A DNA stretch of 64,000 bases from an uncultured Lactococcus sp. Its GTDB lineage: Bacteria; Bacillota; Bacilli; Lactobacillales; Streptococcaceae. The stretch lies in NCBI RefSeq assembly GCF_934191625.1, contig NZ_CAKPUG010000001.1, positions 682,001 through 746,000 on the forward strand, in the 5' to 3' direction. The notes under the pieces are model-generated. The model saw only the letters and a program-made list of their open reading frames with translations. It was not told where the DNA came from and ran no database searches. This document shows positions 27,885-36,926 of the stretch, one piece after another. Position numbers and translations under genes: made by a program. The first letter of the stretch is position 1. Each line of letters starts with the position of its first letter.

Positions 27885-28451
27885 ATGGATAAGAAGCGAT
27901 GCAAATGGTGTCTCTCTTCTGAACAGATGATTCATTATCATGATACGTATTGGGGGACGCCTGTCCATGATGATCAAGAACTTTTTGCCAAACTTATTCT
28001 AGATATGAATCAAGCAGGGCTCTCTTGGTCAACCATTTTAAATAAACAGGAAAACTTCTATAATGCCTATGATCAGTTTGAAATTGAAAAAATAGCCAGC
28101 TATAGCAAGGAAAAGGAAGAAGAACTCCGCCAAGATGCTGGAATTATCCGGAACAAATTAAAGATAGCAGCTGCAGTTAACAATGCTCAAAAAGTTTTAC
28201 AAATTCAAAGCGAATTTGGTTCTTTTGATACATATATTTGGTCTTTCTCAGAAGGACAAGTTCTGCAACATCAAATTACTGATGAGAGCCAGATACCTGT
28301 AACTAATGCTTTGGCTGAAGCCATGTCTAAAGACATGAAGAAAAGAGGAATGAAATTTGTCGGCCCAACAATCATATATGCTTATCTTCAAGCTGTGGGC
28401 GTGATTAATGATCATGCGGATTATTGTTTCCGTAATGAGGAGTTGCAATAG
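27885..28451 (+). CDS. tag: DNA-3-methyladenine glycosylase I
   Basis: 188-aa base-excision enzyme that removes 3-methyladenine. The N-terminal CKWC...YHDTYWGTPVHDDQ block and the C-terminal HADYCFRN supply the Tag zinc ligands (Cys and His). GLSWSTILNKQENF and GPTIIYAYLQAVGVINDH are family signatures. It starts 3 bp after pcrA and is probably co-transcribed as a repair pair. Confidence 0.94.
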   Translation: MDKKRCKWCLSSEQMIHYHDTYWGTPVHDDQELFAKLILDMNQAGLSWSTILNKQENFYNAYDQFEIEKIASYSKEKEEELRQDAGIIRNKLKIAAAVNNAQKVLQIQSEFGSFDTYIWSFSEGQVLQHQITDESQIPVTNALAEAMSKDMKKRGMKFVGPTIIYAYLQAVGVINDHADYCFRNEELQ

Positions 28452-28481
28452 ATTTTTAGTAGCGTTAAGTAAATGACGTAT

Positions 28482-28512
28482 GAAGAGTCTGGATAATCCG
28501 GGCTCTTTTTTA
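28482..28512 (+). terminator. Terminator after tag
   Basis: AAGAGTCTGGA, loop TAA, TCCGGGCTCTT (two G-U pairs), then six T. Confidence 0.85.
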
Positions 28513-28658
28513 CTAAAAGAATTTAAATACCAGTTCACAGGACTTGAATTACTTTGAGATTTATTCTTTTTTTGATAAGCTTTTACTTAAAAGAATCGAT
28601 AGTGCTCGGTATTTTAGAAGTACTTATAAGCTTTAGAATAAAAAATAAAAGGAATATT

Positions 28659-29915
28659 ATGAATACAACTATGCCTTCCAACTGGCGGAAAAATTTTTAT
28701 TTGTTTTTGATTGGACAGCTCTTAACAGGAGTGACATCAATGATTGTCCAATACGCTATTATTTGGTACTTAACTCTTGAAACAGGTGAAGAATCTGTAT
28801 TAGCTATTGCAACACTTGTAGGAATGTTGCCTATGGCTGTCCTTAGTCCATTTGTTGGTCCATTTATTGACCGTATCAACAAGAAGTTTTTACTTATCTT
28901 TTATGATGCTGTAGTCGCAGTAATAGCTTTGGGACTTTTTATCTATGGGATTAATAATGAGGTCTATCCTCTATGGATGGTCTTTGTAACCATTGGTATT
29001 AGAGCAGTAGCCCAAACAGCTCAGATGCCTACGGTTCAGTCTATTATGCCTACAATGGTTCCAGAACATGAAATAACGCGTATAAATGGCCAATTTGGAA
29101 TTATTCAGTCACTTGTTTTTATTGCTGCTCCTGGTATCGGTGCTTTTATGGTCGCGGCCTTTCCTATCCACTGGGTTATTCTCCTTGATGTAATTGGATT
29201 TATTCTTGGGGCGGTCATGTTACTTTTCGTTAACATTCCTAAAGTTGCTACCCAAGGAGAAAAAATAGCTGTATTCAAGGATACGTTAGAAGGGCTCAAT
29301 ATTCTCCGAGATAATAAACCCATGTGGAAAATGACACTCATTGGTGCACTATTTATGCTTCTTTTTATGCCAGCAATGAGTCTCTATCCTTTGGTGACGA
29401 CAAAATATTTTGGTGGAACTATTGTTCATGCAGGTTGGGTAGAAGTGCTTTATGCTTCTGCTATGCTTGTCGGTTCTTTTGCTGTTGGTATTTTCGGCAA
29501 AGTCAAAGATCGAATGCCCTGGATTATTATGGCTTATCTTGTAGTTGGGCTAACCATTGGTGCTTCAGGTTTTCTACCAGGAAATATGAACGGATTTTGG
29601 ATTTTTCTAGCACTTAACGGTCTGGCTGGGATTGTAGGACAAATCTTCAATACTATGAATATGGCTGTCACGCAACAATCCTTTGAGCCACAATATTTAG
29701 GACGAGTGATGGGAATAGTCTCTGCCCTTATGAGTATTGCAGGCCCCATTGGTTTAATTTTTGCGGCACCTGTAGCGGACTCGATTGGTGTACAAAATAT
29801 GCTTGTGATTGCAGGATTTGGTGGAATACTAGCTGCAGCCCTCTTGTATTTCATCCCTTCAGTTCGGAACTATGATAAGTTTTTACAAAAAAAGTTAGAA
29901 AATGACGGACAGTGA
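28659..29915 (+). CDS. MFS efflux transporter, MefA-like
   Basis: 418-aa twelve-helix major facilitator protein. The order of motifs (FLIGQLLTGVTSMIVQYAIIWYLT, LVGMLPMAVLSPFVGPFIDR, MSLYPLVTTKYFGGT, PEHEITRINGQFGIIQS) parallels MefA/NreB-type drug exporters. The drug specificity cannot be read from the sequence, and a chromosomal house-keeping role is equally possible. The ATG at 28659 has AAAAGGAA 5 nt upstream; an upstream in-frame ATG at 28554 lacks a ribosome site. A single-gene unit flanked by tag and a VOC gene. Confidence 0.85.
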   Translation: MNTTMPSNWRKNFYLFLIGQLLTGVTSMIVQYAIIWYLTLETGEESVLAIATLVGMLPMAVLSPFVGPFIDRINKKFLLIFYDAVVAVIALGLFIYGINNEVYPLWMVFVTIGIRAVAQTAQMPTVQSIMPTMVPEHEITRINGQFGIIQSLVFIAAPGIGAFMVAAFPIHWVILLDVIGFILGAVMLLFVNIPKVATQGEKIAVFKDTLEGLNILRDNKPMWKMTLIGALFMLLFMPAMSLYPLVTTKYFGGTIVHAGWVEVLYASAMLVGSFAVGIFGKVKDRMPWIIMAYLVVGLTIGASGFLPGNMNGFWIFLALNGLAGIVGQIFNTMNMAVTQQSFEPQYLGRVMGIVSALMSIAGPIGLIFAAPVADSIGVQNMLVIAGFGGILAAALLYFIPSVRNYDKFLQKKLENDGQ

Positions 29916-30003
29916 AACAGATGTCAAATCAATAGTTGAAATAGTACCCTTATGATAAAATGAAGGTGTCACATCAGCAAGTAAAAAAAAGAAAGAGGCG
30001 CTT

Positions 30004-30456
30004 ATGGCTAATATACATCCTTATATTGCTCTTAACAATACCAAAGAAGCACTTGCATACTATCAAGAAGTGCTCGGAGCGAAAAATATCCGACGTCTTC
30101 CTGTTGCTGCTGAACAGGCAAAAGAATTCGGTTTAACTGAAGAACAAGCAGCAGAAATGACAATGCACAGTCAGTTTGATGTTTTAGGCACAACTATTAT
30201 GGCAGCAGATAATTTTCAGCATGAAACTTTAAGTTATAGCGGAATATCCATCTTATTAGATCTTAATTCAGAAGACAAAGATGCGATGGCAGAAGCGCAG
30301 GAGTTTTGGAAGCATTTATCCAATTCAGGTAAAGTGACAATAAACATGCCTTTTGAAGAACAATTTTGGGGCGGTGCTATGGGCGATTTCACCGATAAAT
30401 ACGGTGTGCGTTGGATGCTACATGCGCAACCTTACTCTAAATTTGGAGAAATGTAA
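30004..30456 (+). CDS. VOC-superfamily (PhnB-like) protein
   Basis: 150-aa glyoxalase/bleomycin-resistance-fold protein of the PhnB group: IHPYIALNNTKEALAYYQEVLGA at the N-terminus and WGGAMGDFTDKYGVRWMLHA at the C-terminus form the paired beta-alpha-beta-beta-beta modules. PhnB-like proteins have no generally known reaction. A strong GAAAGAGG site precedes the ATG and a terminator follows. A second family member lies at 59777. Confidence 0.85.
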   Translation: MANIHPYIALNNTKEALAYYQEVLGAKNIRRLPVAAEQAKEFGLTEEQAAEMTMHSQFDVLGTTIMAADNFQHETLSYSGISILLDLNSEDKDAMAEAQEFWKHLSNSGKVTINMPFEEQFWGGAMGDFTDKYGVRWMLHAQPYSKFGEM

Positions 30457-30482
30457 AAACGACAAAACTTCATATGTATTTT

Positions 30483-30511
30483 AACGTAGCAGAAAATGCT
30501 ACGTTATTTTT
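30483..30511 (+). terminator. Terminator after VOC gene
   Basis: AACGTAGCA, loop GAAAA, TGCTACGTT, then a T-rich tract. Confidence 0.85.
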
Positions 30512-30564
30512 AGGTAACAATTTTAAATTGAAGCACTCCTTTATCTGAAATAAGTCTAAAAAAG

Positions 30565-30585
30565 TGCTATAATTATGTATCTATG
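30565..30585 (+). promoter_or_regulatory. truB promoter abutting the start codon (possible leaderless mRNA)
   Basis: TGCTATAAT, with TATAAT at 30568-30573, ends 9 nt before the truB ATG at 30583. No Shine-Dalgarno is present. Confidence 0.5.
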
Positions 30586-31488
30586 AATGGAATTTTAAAT
30601 GTATATAAAGAAGCGGGCTGGACATCTTTTGATGTTGTTGCTAAACTTCGAGGAATTTTAAAAACGAAAAAAATAGGCCACGGAGGAACGCTTGATCCAC
30701 AGGTGACTGGAGTCCTTCCTATAGCTATAGGTAAAGCCACTCGTCTTCTGGAATACATGGAAGAGGCGGGGAAGGTATATGAAGGTGAAGTAACCATCGG
30801 CTTCTCTACAGAAACAGAAGATGCCGAAGGTGAAGTCATTGACACTACTCCTGTGCCATTAACCCTCTCGGACCAAGAAATTGATAGGGTGATGACACAC
30901 TTCGTTGGGGAAATTCAACAAGTTCCACCGATGTACTCAGCAGTCAAGGTGAAGGGCAAGCGCCTGTACGAATATGCACGTGCGGGAGAAACAGTTGAGC
31001 GTCCTGTCCGAAAAGTTACAATCAAATCATTCGTGCGAACAAGTCCGGTGACTTTTGAAAATGGTTGTGCGCGATTTACTTTTCGTGTAGCTTGTAGTAA
31101 GGGCACTTATATTCGTACTTTGGCAGTCGATCTCTCTGCTGCTTTGGGCTATGCCGGGCATATGTCTAAATTACAACGGACTGCAGCAAATGGTTTGAAG
31201 ATTGATCAGGCTTTGACTTTGGAAGAGATTGAAGCTATGGTTCTTGCTGATAAACTTGATGAAATATTGCAACCTAATGAAGTTGCAGTGTCTGATTTAC
31301 CGCGTGTTGATTTAACAGGTGATCAAGCTGCAGCAGTGCGCGTGGGTAAAAAGTTTGAAGAGGCTGACTTTGCTAAGCTTGGCGAAGCTACACGCTTTGC
31401 TTTCTTTTATCAAGAACAAGTGATTGCTGTCTATATGAAACATCCCGAAAAACCAGGAATATTAAAACCAAATAAGGTAATAAATTAA
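30583..31488 (+). CDS. truB: tRNA pseudouridine(55) synthase TruB
   Basis: 301-aa enzyme forming pseudouridine 55 in the T-loop of tRNAs. The catalytic aspartate is D38 in GHGGTLDPQVTGVLP; YEGEVTIGFSTETEDAEG and GTYIRTLAVDL are conserved. The C-terminal region resembles a small PUA-like extension. Its ATG has no Shine-Dalgarno and follows its -10 element directly. ribF starts 1 nt after the stop. Confidence 0.95.
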   Translation: MNGILNVYKEAGWTSFDVVAKLRGILKTKKIGHGGTLDPQVTGVLPIAIGKATRLLEYMEEAGKVYEGEVTIGFSTETEDAEGEVIDTTPVPLTLSDQEIDRVMTHFVGEIQQVPPMYSAVKVKGKRLYEYARAGETVERPVRKVTIKSFVRTSPVTFENGCARFTFRVACSKGTYIRTLAVDLSAALGYAGHMSKLQRTAANGLKIDQALTLEEIEAMVLADKLDEILQPNEVAVSDLPRVDLTGDQAAAVRVGKKFEEADFAKLGEATRFAFFYQEQVIAVYMKHPEKPGILKPNKVIN

Positions 31489-31489
31489 A

Positions 31490-32401
31490 ATGAAAACTTT
31501 ATATTTTGACGAAATTAAAAATTGGAATGAACCTACTGTTCTTGTCTTAGGCTATTTTGATGGTTTACACCGTGGTCATCAAGCATTATTTGCTGAGGCA
31601 AAAAAACTTGCAGCTGTTCTAAATTTGAAAATTGCCGTCTTAACTTTTCCCGAAAAACCGACACTTACTTTTCAAAAGTTCGAACCAGATATGTTGCTTA
31701 AGCTAACAAGTGATAAAAAACGAGAAGCACTTTTTGCAGCAAATGGTGTAGATTATCTAGTTTTTAAAGATTTTACTTCAAGTTTTGCTAAACAAACAGC
31801 AGAAGAATTCTCTAAAAATGTAGTAGAAAAGTTCTTGCCGAAAATTGTTATTACGGGTTTTGATCATAAAACGGGCTCAGACATGACACAACTTAAAAGC
31901 AATGATCAATATAAAGTAGTCGTTATACCAGAAGTTGCAGATGATGAAGGAAAAATTTCTTCCACGCGGATCCGTGAACTTGTAAAAAATGGTGATATTG
32001 AAGCAGCAAATGAGCTTTTAGGTTTCCCTTATGAAACAACCGGAATCGTTGTGCATGGTTTTGCCCGTGGCCGAACAATTGGCTATCCAACTGCAAATCT
32101 GGCAATCAAAGACTTTATTCACATCCCGTCAGCTGGTGTTTATACGGTTGATGTTCTGTGGGAAGGCAAACGTCAACGTGGTTTTGCTTCCATCGGTTAT
32201 AATGAAACTTTTAATGGCAAAGAAAAAACAGTTGAAATACATATTTTTGATAAAGATTTAGATTTATATGGAGAAAATTTAACGGTTCTTTGGTTAGATA
32301 AAATTCGTGAAATGGTCAAATTTGATAGTATAGATGCCCTTATTGCTCAAATGAAAGATGACGAAGAAAAAGCACGTCAATATAAAGTAAAAGAAGCCTA
32401 A
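31490..32401 (+). CDS. ribF: Bifunctional riboflavin kinase / FAD synthetase RibF
   Basis: 303-aa enzyme making FMN and FAD. The N-terminal adenylyltransferase module has LGYFDGLHRGHQALF and SSTRIRELV; the C-terminal kinase module has GRTIGYPTANL and FNGKEKTVEIHIFD. Such proteins are also called RibC in lactococci. It is coupled to truB, an association widespread in Firmicutes. A terminator overlaps its stop codon. Confidence 0.95.
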   Translation: MKTLYFDEIKNWNEPTVLVLGYFDGLHRGHQALFAEAKKLAAVLNLKIAVLTFPEKPTLTFQKFEPDMLLKLTSDKKREALFAANGVDYLVFKDFTSSFAKQTAEEFSKNVVEKFLPKIVITGFDHKTGSDMTQLKSNDQYKVVVIPEVADDEGKISSTRIRELVKNGDIEAANELLGFPYETTGIVVHGFARGRTIGYPTANLAIKDFIHIPSAGVYTVDVLWEGKRQRGFASIGYNETFNGKEKTVEIHIFDKDLDLYGENLTVLWLDKIREMVKFDSIDALIAQMKDDEEKARQYKVKEA

Positions 32402-32418
32402 TTTTGATTAGGCTTTTC
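32394..32418 (+). terminator. Terminator after ribF
   Basis: AAGCCTAAT, loop TTTG, ATTAGGCTT, then TTCTG. The stem includes the ribF stop codon. Confidence 0.8.
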
Positions 32419-32494
32419 TGTTAATCTTTGTTTGGTTCACGTGCTGAAGATGAAAAAGTTTAAAACGTTAATCCAAGCAGAAAGGGCCAGATTG

Positions 32495-32503
32495 TGATAT
32501 ACT
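32495..32503 (+). promoter_or_regulatory. tpiA promoter (-10)
   Basis: Extended -10 TGATATACT, with TATACT at 32498-32503, about 34 bp before the tpiA ATG, which has AAGGAG. Confidence 0.55.
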
Positions 32504-32536
32504 TAATAAGAACAATTTTTAAGGAGAACATTAATA

Positions 32537-33295
32537 ATGTCACGTAAACCTATTATCGCTGGTAACTGGAAATTGAATAAAAACCTCAAAGAGGTTAAAG
32601 AATTTATCGCTAACATTGACGGTAAATTGCCATCAGAAGACAAAGTAGAAGTTGCAATCGCAGCTCCTGCACTTTACCTTGTATCAATGGTACAAGAACG
32701 TGGAAATAACCCACTTAAAGTTGCAGCTGAAAATGTTTACTTTGAAAATTCAGGTGCTTTCACTGGTGAAATCGCACCAGCTATGCTTGCAGCAGAAGGA
32801 ATCGAATACTCAGTAATCGGTCACAGCGAACGTCGTGAGTACTTCCACGAAACAGATGAAGACATCAATAAAAAAGCTAAAGCGCTTATTGCAGCTGGTG
32901 TAACACCAATCCTTTGCTGTGGTGAAACACTTGAAACTTTTGAAGCTGGTAAAACAGCTGAATGGGTTTCAGCTCAAATCGAAGCTGGTCTTGCTGGTAT
33001 CGATGGTAAAGATGTTGCGAACATGGTTATCGCTTACGAACCAATCTGGGCTATCGGTACAGGTAAAACTGCGACAGCTGAAATCGCAGACGAAACTTGT
33101 GGTGTTGTTCGTTCAACAGTTGAAAAACTTTACGGAAAAGAAGTTTCAGACGCTGTACGTATCCAATACGGTGGTTCTGTAAAACCTGAAACTGTTGCTG
33201 AACTTATGTCTAAAGAAAATATCGACGGTGCTTTGGTTGGTGGAGCTTCACTTGAAGCTGATTCATTCCTTGGCTTGCTTGAAATTTACAAATAA
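32537..33295 (+). CDS. tpiA: Triosephosphate isomerase
   Basis: 252-aa glycolytic TIM-barrel enzyme interconverting DHAP and glyceraldehyde-3-phosphate. Catalytic residues are visible: lysine in GNWKLNKN, histidine in [10 protein letters not shown], glutamate in [12 protein letters not shown]; the phosphate loop GGSVKPE is intact. Codon use is strongly biased to a few codons, as expected for a highly expressed glycolytic gene. It is monocistronic, with its own promoter and a strong terminator. Confidence 0.97.
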   Translation: MSRKPIIAGNWKLNKNLKEVKEFIANIDGKLPSEDKVEVAIAAPALYLVSMVQERGNNPLKVAAENVYFENSGAFTGEIAPAMLAAEGIEYSVIGHSERREYFHETDEDINKKAKALIAAGVTPILCCGETLETFEAGKTAEWVSAQIEAGLAGIDGKDVANMVIAYEPIWAIGTGKTATAEIADETCGVVRSTVEKLYGKEVSDAVRIQYGGSVKPETVAELMSKENIDGALVGGASLEADSFLGLLEIYK

Positions 33296-33314
33296 GATTA
33301 ATTTAAATACGAAT

Positions 33315-33348
33315 AAAAAAAAGAAACCTGTTGAGGTTTCTTTTTTTT
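33315..33348 (+). terminator. Terminator after tpiA
   Basis: AAAAGAAACCT, loop GTTG, AGGTTTCTTTT, then a long T-run. Confidence 0.9.
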
Positions 33349-33370
33349 ATTGCTTTTTTGAAGTTGATGC

Positions 33371-34963
33371 CTATCTCTTCTTCAAATAATCCGAGTAATA
33401 TTCCTTAAGGAGATTAATAATCTGTTTACCAATCAAGTAATAATCTTCCGTAGGTAAGTTGGCTTGAGATATACGCAGTGTACCACTAGAAGCTCCAAAG
33501 CCTGTGCCATCCATCAAGACAACACCATTTTTGTCGGCGAGATTAAGTAGGAACTCTAAATAATCGAAGTTTTCTTCCAAATAAATACGGAATTTCTTAC
33601 CAAAGCGAATTTCGGCAAGTTGATAAATATCTACAAGTGTATAATATTTCGCATTTTCTTTCGAATTGTCGGGCTCTAATTTCATGGCTTTAAGCAAATC
33701 TTGATAGCGTTCATCGATAAGAGCATCACAAGCTTCAAAGTATGGATCTGCCTCTTTACGATGTATCAAATGTGTGAAGGCGAAGAGCACTTCCATAATT
33801 TGTTGCGGTGTAGAAAGTCCAGCTGTATGATAGAGACCAACTGAACGCGAATCAGCAACTATACGTTCGATAAAAGATAGCTCTTTAGTGTCATGCGTGA
33901 CAATATCATAACGCTTGTCGAGTTTTTCGATATCCTCAGGATCAAGCTCGGAAATGAGACGATCAAAGACATTATCTTCCTGCATGGCAATAAGTCCCAA
34001 GCGCCACCCTGTTGCACCAAAAAGCTTTGAGAAGGAATAAACGAGAATGGTATTATAAGGGACGACACTATATACAGATTGGAAGTCTTGAACGAAAGTT
34101 CCATAGACATCGTCTGTAATAATGATGAGATCAGGATTTTTTTCTACAGCTCGTTTTAAAGCTTCGAGAGTTTCTTGACTGAACGCTTTAGATCCTGGAT
34201 TAGATGGGTTGACCAAGAAGAAGGCTTTGATTTCAGGATCTGATAATTTCTCAATTTCTGTCTCGGGGATACTCCAATTGTCACTTTCATCTGAAGTAAT
34301 CAATGTTTCGACGAGATTGAATTCACTAAGACCAGGAAGTTGCAAATAGGGTGTAAAAATAGGTGTATTAATAGCAATTTTATCACCCGGTACAACTAAT
34401 TTATTGCGTTTGAGCGAGTTGAAGATATAAACAATCGCAGCTGTTCCACCTTCTGTGGGAAAGATTTGTGTCTTATCCTCGAGATGAACTCCATTGTATA
34501 GAATTTTTTCCATAAAACGATTCAATACAATCTCTGTATTTCTCAGGCAACGGCTTGGAACAGGATAGTTGTTACCGATAGCACCATCGATAAATTCTTT
34601 AATGACATCATCAATATTGAGTTTAAGATCAATTTCGATATAATCCATGACATCAAATAAAAATTTGTCAATTTCATCATCGTCAGGTTCTAAGAAGGCT
34701 TCAAATCGTTGTCCGATTCCTTTTAATGTCGTATAACCGGCCATATCAGCTTTTTCAATTGTACGAAGGGAGTCTTTAATACCAAATTCAATCAAGCGAT
34801 TAAAGGCTAAACGTGCTTTTGTATTAATCCAGTTTGGGTTACCGCGCCCGGCATTCAAAAAGATATTGGCTTTTTTATTTTTTTCTGCCAGTTTAAGCAT
34901 TTCAAAGCTAACTTCAAAAGCTCCTAAACCGGTGTAATCATTAATGGTAACTTCTTTTTCCAT
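33371..34963 (-). CDS. aspD: Bifunctional aspartate transaminase / aspartate 4-decarboxylase family
   Basis: 530-aa fold-type I PLP enzyme. The PLP-binding lysine lies in YSFSKLFGATGWRLG, with the cofactor-pocket pieces FLVNPSNPGSKAF and IITDDVYGTF upstream. The long N-terminal arm and length over 500 aa distinguish the AspD/AsdA group, which decarboxylates aspartate to alanine, from ordinary 390-aa aspartate aminotransferases. Some members act only as aminotransferases. I start it at the ATG at 34963, 5 nt after GGGAG; an ATG at 34975 would add four residues. No aspT aspartate:alanine antiporter gene is nearby, unlike known proton-motive AspD-AspT loci. Confidence 0.85.
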   Translation of the reverse strand: MEKEVTINDYTGLGAFEVSFEMLKLAEKNKKANIFLNAGRGNPNWINTKARLAFNRLIEFGIKDSLRTIEKADMAGYTTLKGIGQRFEAFLEPDDDEIDKFLFDVMDYIEIDLKLNIDDVIKEFIDGAIGNNYPVPSRCLRNTEIVLNRFMEKILYNGVHLEDKTQIFPTEGGTAAIVYIFNSLKRNKLVVPGDKIAINTPIFTPYLQLPGLSEFNLVETLITSDESDNWSIPETEIEKLSDPEIKAFFLVNPSNPGSKAFSQETLEALKRAVEKNPDLIIITDDVYGTFVQDFQSVYSVVPYNTILVYSFSKLFGATGWRLGLIAMQEDNVFDRLISELDPEDIEKLDKRYDIVTHDTKELSFIERIVADSRSVGLYHTAGLSTPQQIMEVLFAFTHLIHRKEADPYFEACDALIDERYQDLLKAMKLEPDNSKENAKYYTLVDIYQLAEIRFGKKFRIYLEENFDYLEFLLNLADKNGVVLMDGTGFGASSGTLRISQANLPTEDYYLIGKQIINLLKEYYSDYLKKR

Positions 34964-35120
34964 GTGTTCTCCCATTTAAATTTATTGAACTTTTGTTATT
35001 AATTATAACACAATAAGCAGAAAACAAATTGACCGAAATAGTCTAAAATGATAAAATTTTTGCTCTTTTTTTGTTACAATAGTAAGATATGAGTTTTTAC
35101 CAGTAAAGGAGAGCAGCGAG

Positions 35121-35702
35121 ATGGTGTATTTACTTATTATAAGTGCTGCTGTTACCTTGTATTTTGCCTTAGGTTACGTTAAAGCAACCCTCAAAGGCTG
35201 GGTTATTCCGAATAAAATCACTTGGTTTCTCTGGGGTTTGGCACCGATGATTGCCTTTTTTGCCACTTTTTCTTCTGCAGGATTTAGCCTTGGGCAAATC
35301 CCGGTTTTCATGGCTGGCTTTACGCCCTTACTTGTTTTTAGTGCTTCCTTTATAAATAAGCAATCTTTTTGGAAAATAACCTTTTTTGATTTGTCTTGTG
35401 GGATAGTTTCACTGATCACTTTAGTTATCTGGTATTTAACCCAAAATTCTAATCTCGCAATTATATTAGCTATTGTGAGTGATGCTTTAGCAGCTTTGCC
35501 TACTTTGATTAAAGCTTGGAGATTTCCTGAGACTGAAAGCATTAAGCCTTTTGCTGCCGGAATAGTAACTACAGGTATAGCACTTCCGGCTATAGATACT
35601 TGGGATTTTACTCATCTTGCTTTCCCTGTTTACCTTTTTCTGCTGAATATTTTAATGACAGTGATTTTAAAAATGAAAGATAAGCCAACAAAAGTAGAGT
35701 AA
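35121..35702 (+). CDS. Unknown polytopic membrane protein
   Basis: 193-aa protein with six or seven hydrophobic helices. I do not recognise it firmly. Two halves look alike: a proline-asparagine motif in GWVIPNKITWFLWGLAP and a related AWRFPETESIKPFAAG. This is reminiscent of the internal repeats of PQ-loop/SWEET-like transporters, but that is inference. The ATG follows AAGGAGAGCAGCGAG. The promoter TGTTACAAT lies about 50 bp upstream, divergent from the aspD promoter. hemW follows after 47 bp. Confidence 0.6.
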   Translation: MVYLLIISAAVTLYFALGYVKATLKGWVIPNKITWFLWGLAPMIAFFATFSSAGFSLGQIPVFMAGFTPLLVFSASFINKQSFWKITFFDLSCGIVSLITLVIWYLTQNSNLAIILAIVSDALAALPTLIKAWRFPETESIKPFAAGIVTTGIALPAIDTWDFTHLAFPVYLFLLNILMTVILKMKDKPTKVE

Positions 35703-35749
35703 AATGAAATCTGTAAAAATTATAGAACAAATAAGGAAGAGGAAATGAA

Positions 35750-36874
35750 GTGAAGAAGAACGAAACAAAAGCAGCTTATATACACATCCCTTTTTGCTCA
35801 CATATTTGTTACTATTGTGATTTTGCTAAAGTACTGATGACAGGGCAACCTGTTGAAGCCTATATTGATGAGCTTCTCAAAGAGTATGACAGCTATGATA
35901 TTAAAAGTTTAAAAACTCTTTATATTGGGGGAGGAACACCAAGTGTCTTACCTGCAGATCAGCTTGAAAAATTACTTACACATTTGACGAAAAATCTTAA
36001 TTTAGAAGAACTGGAAGAGTTTACAGTGGAAGCAAACCCGTCTGATTTAACCGATGAAGTTCTAGCTGTTTTAGCGAATTCACCGGTGAATCGTATTTCA
36101 CTGGGCGTACAATCATTTGATGATAAACTCTTGAAAAAAATTGGGAGAACACATACCGAGGCTCAAGTCTATTCTTCAATAGAGAGATTACGATCTGCAG
36201 GTTTTAAAAATATCACGATAGATTTAATTTATGGTTTACCCAACCAAACAATGGAAATGGTTGAGCGGGATGTGCAAAAATTCTTAGAATTGGACCTTCC
36301 CCATGTTGCCTTGTATAGTTTGATTCTCGAGGATCATACAGTATTTATGAATCGTCAACGTCGTGGGCGTCTCCGTTTACCATCTGATGATCGTAATGCG
36401 GATATGTATGAGTATATTATCGAAACACTGACCGCTAAAGGTTACTCGCATTATGAAGTTTCGAACTTTGGAAAAATTGGCTATGAAAGTAAACACAATA
36501 TGACCTATTGGGACAATGCGGAATATTATGGCGTTGGAGCTGGAGCCTCAGGGTATCTTGAAGGCATTCGGTATAAAAATCATGGTCCCGTTCATCATTA
36601 TTTACGTGAAGAAAATAAACGCGTAAATGAAGAAGTTTTGACAAAAAAACAAATGATTGAGGAAGAGATGTTTCTAGGATTACGCAAAAAAAATGGGGTG
36701 TCTATTGAACGCTTTTATAAGAAATTTGGACAAACACTTGAAGAAGTTTATGGCTCGACTGTTGAGAAATTAACGGCTCAAAAGATGTTGTTTGAAAGTG
36801 ATGGACGGATACAAATGACAGAAAAAGGGTTTGAATTAGGGAATGAAGTTTTTGAACGATTTTTGCTAGATTAA
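35750..36874 (+). CDS. hemW: Heme chaperone HemW (radical SAM)
   Basis: 374-aa radical SAM protein of the HemW group, often misannotated as oxygen-independent coproporphyrinogen III oxidase. The iron-sulfur motif CSHICYYC gives C16, C20 and C23; GGGTPSVL and NRISLGVQSFDDKLL follow. It lacks the extra N-terminal residues of true HemN, so heme transfer is the more likely role. It starts at a GTG (35750) after GGAAGAGGA; the ATG five bases upstream runs straight into a stop. Confidence 0.92.
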   Translation: MKKNETKAAYIHIPFCSHICYYCDFAKVLMTGQPVEAYIDELLKEYDSYDIKSLKTLYIGGGTPSVLPADQLEKLLTHLTKNLNLEELEEFTVEANPSDLTDEVLAVLANSPVNRISLGVQSFDDKLLKKIGRTHTEAQVYSSIERLRSAGFKNITIDLIYGLPNQTMEMVERDVQKFLELDLPHVALYSLILEDHTVFMNRQRRGRLRLPSDDRNADMYEYIIETLTAKGYSHYEVSNFGKIGYESKHNMTYWDNAEYYGVGAGASGYLEGIRYKNHGPVHHYLREENKRVNEEVLTKKQMIEEEMFLGLRKKNGVSIERFYKKFGQTLEEVYGSTVEKLTAQKMLFESDGRIQMTEKGFELGNEVFERFLLD

Positions 36875-36907
36875 GTATGCATATCTGAAAAATATTGCCC
36901 TAAACTA

Positions 36908-36926
36908 TGTTACAATAGTTTGAATG
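36908..36926 (+). promoter_or_regulatory. GH25 gene promoter abutting the start codon (possible leaderless mRNA)
   Basis: TGTTACAAT (-10 TACAAT at 36911-36916) ends 7 nt before the ATG at 36924. No Shine-Dalgarno is present. Confidence 0.45.

Noticed and set aside
28659..29915. Calling the MFS gene an acquired macrolide-resistance mef gene
   Set aside because: Only family-level similarity; no msr partner, no mobile element, and composition like its neighbours.
35745..35753. ATG AAG TGA minimal frame overlapping the hemW start
   Set aside because: Two-codon frames of this kind are common by chance; the GTG start of hemW is well supported by sequence.
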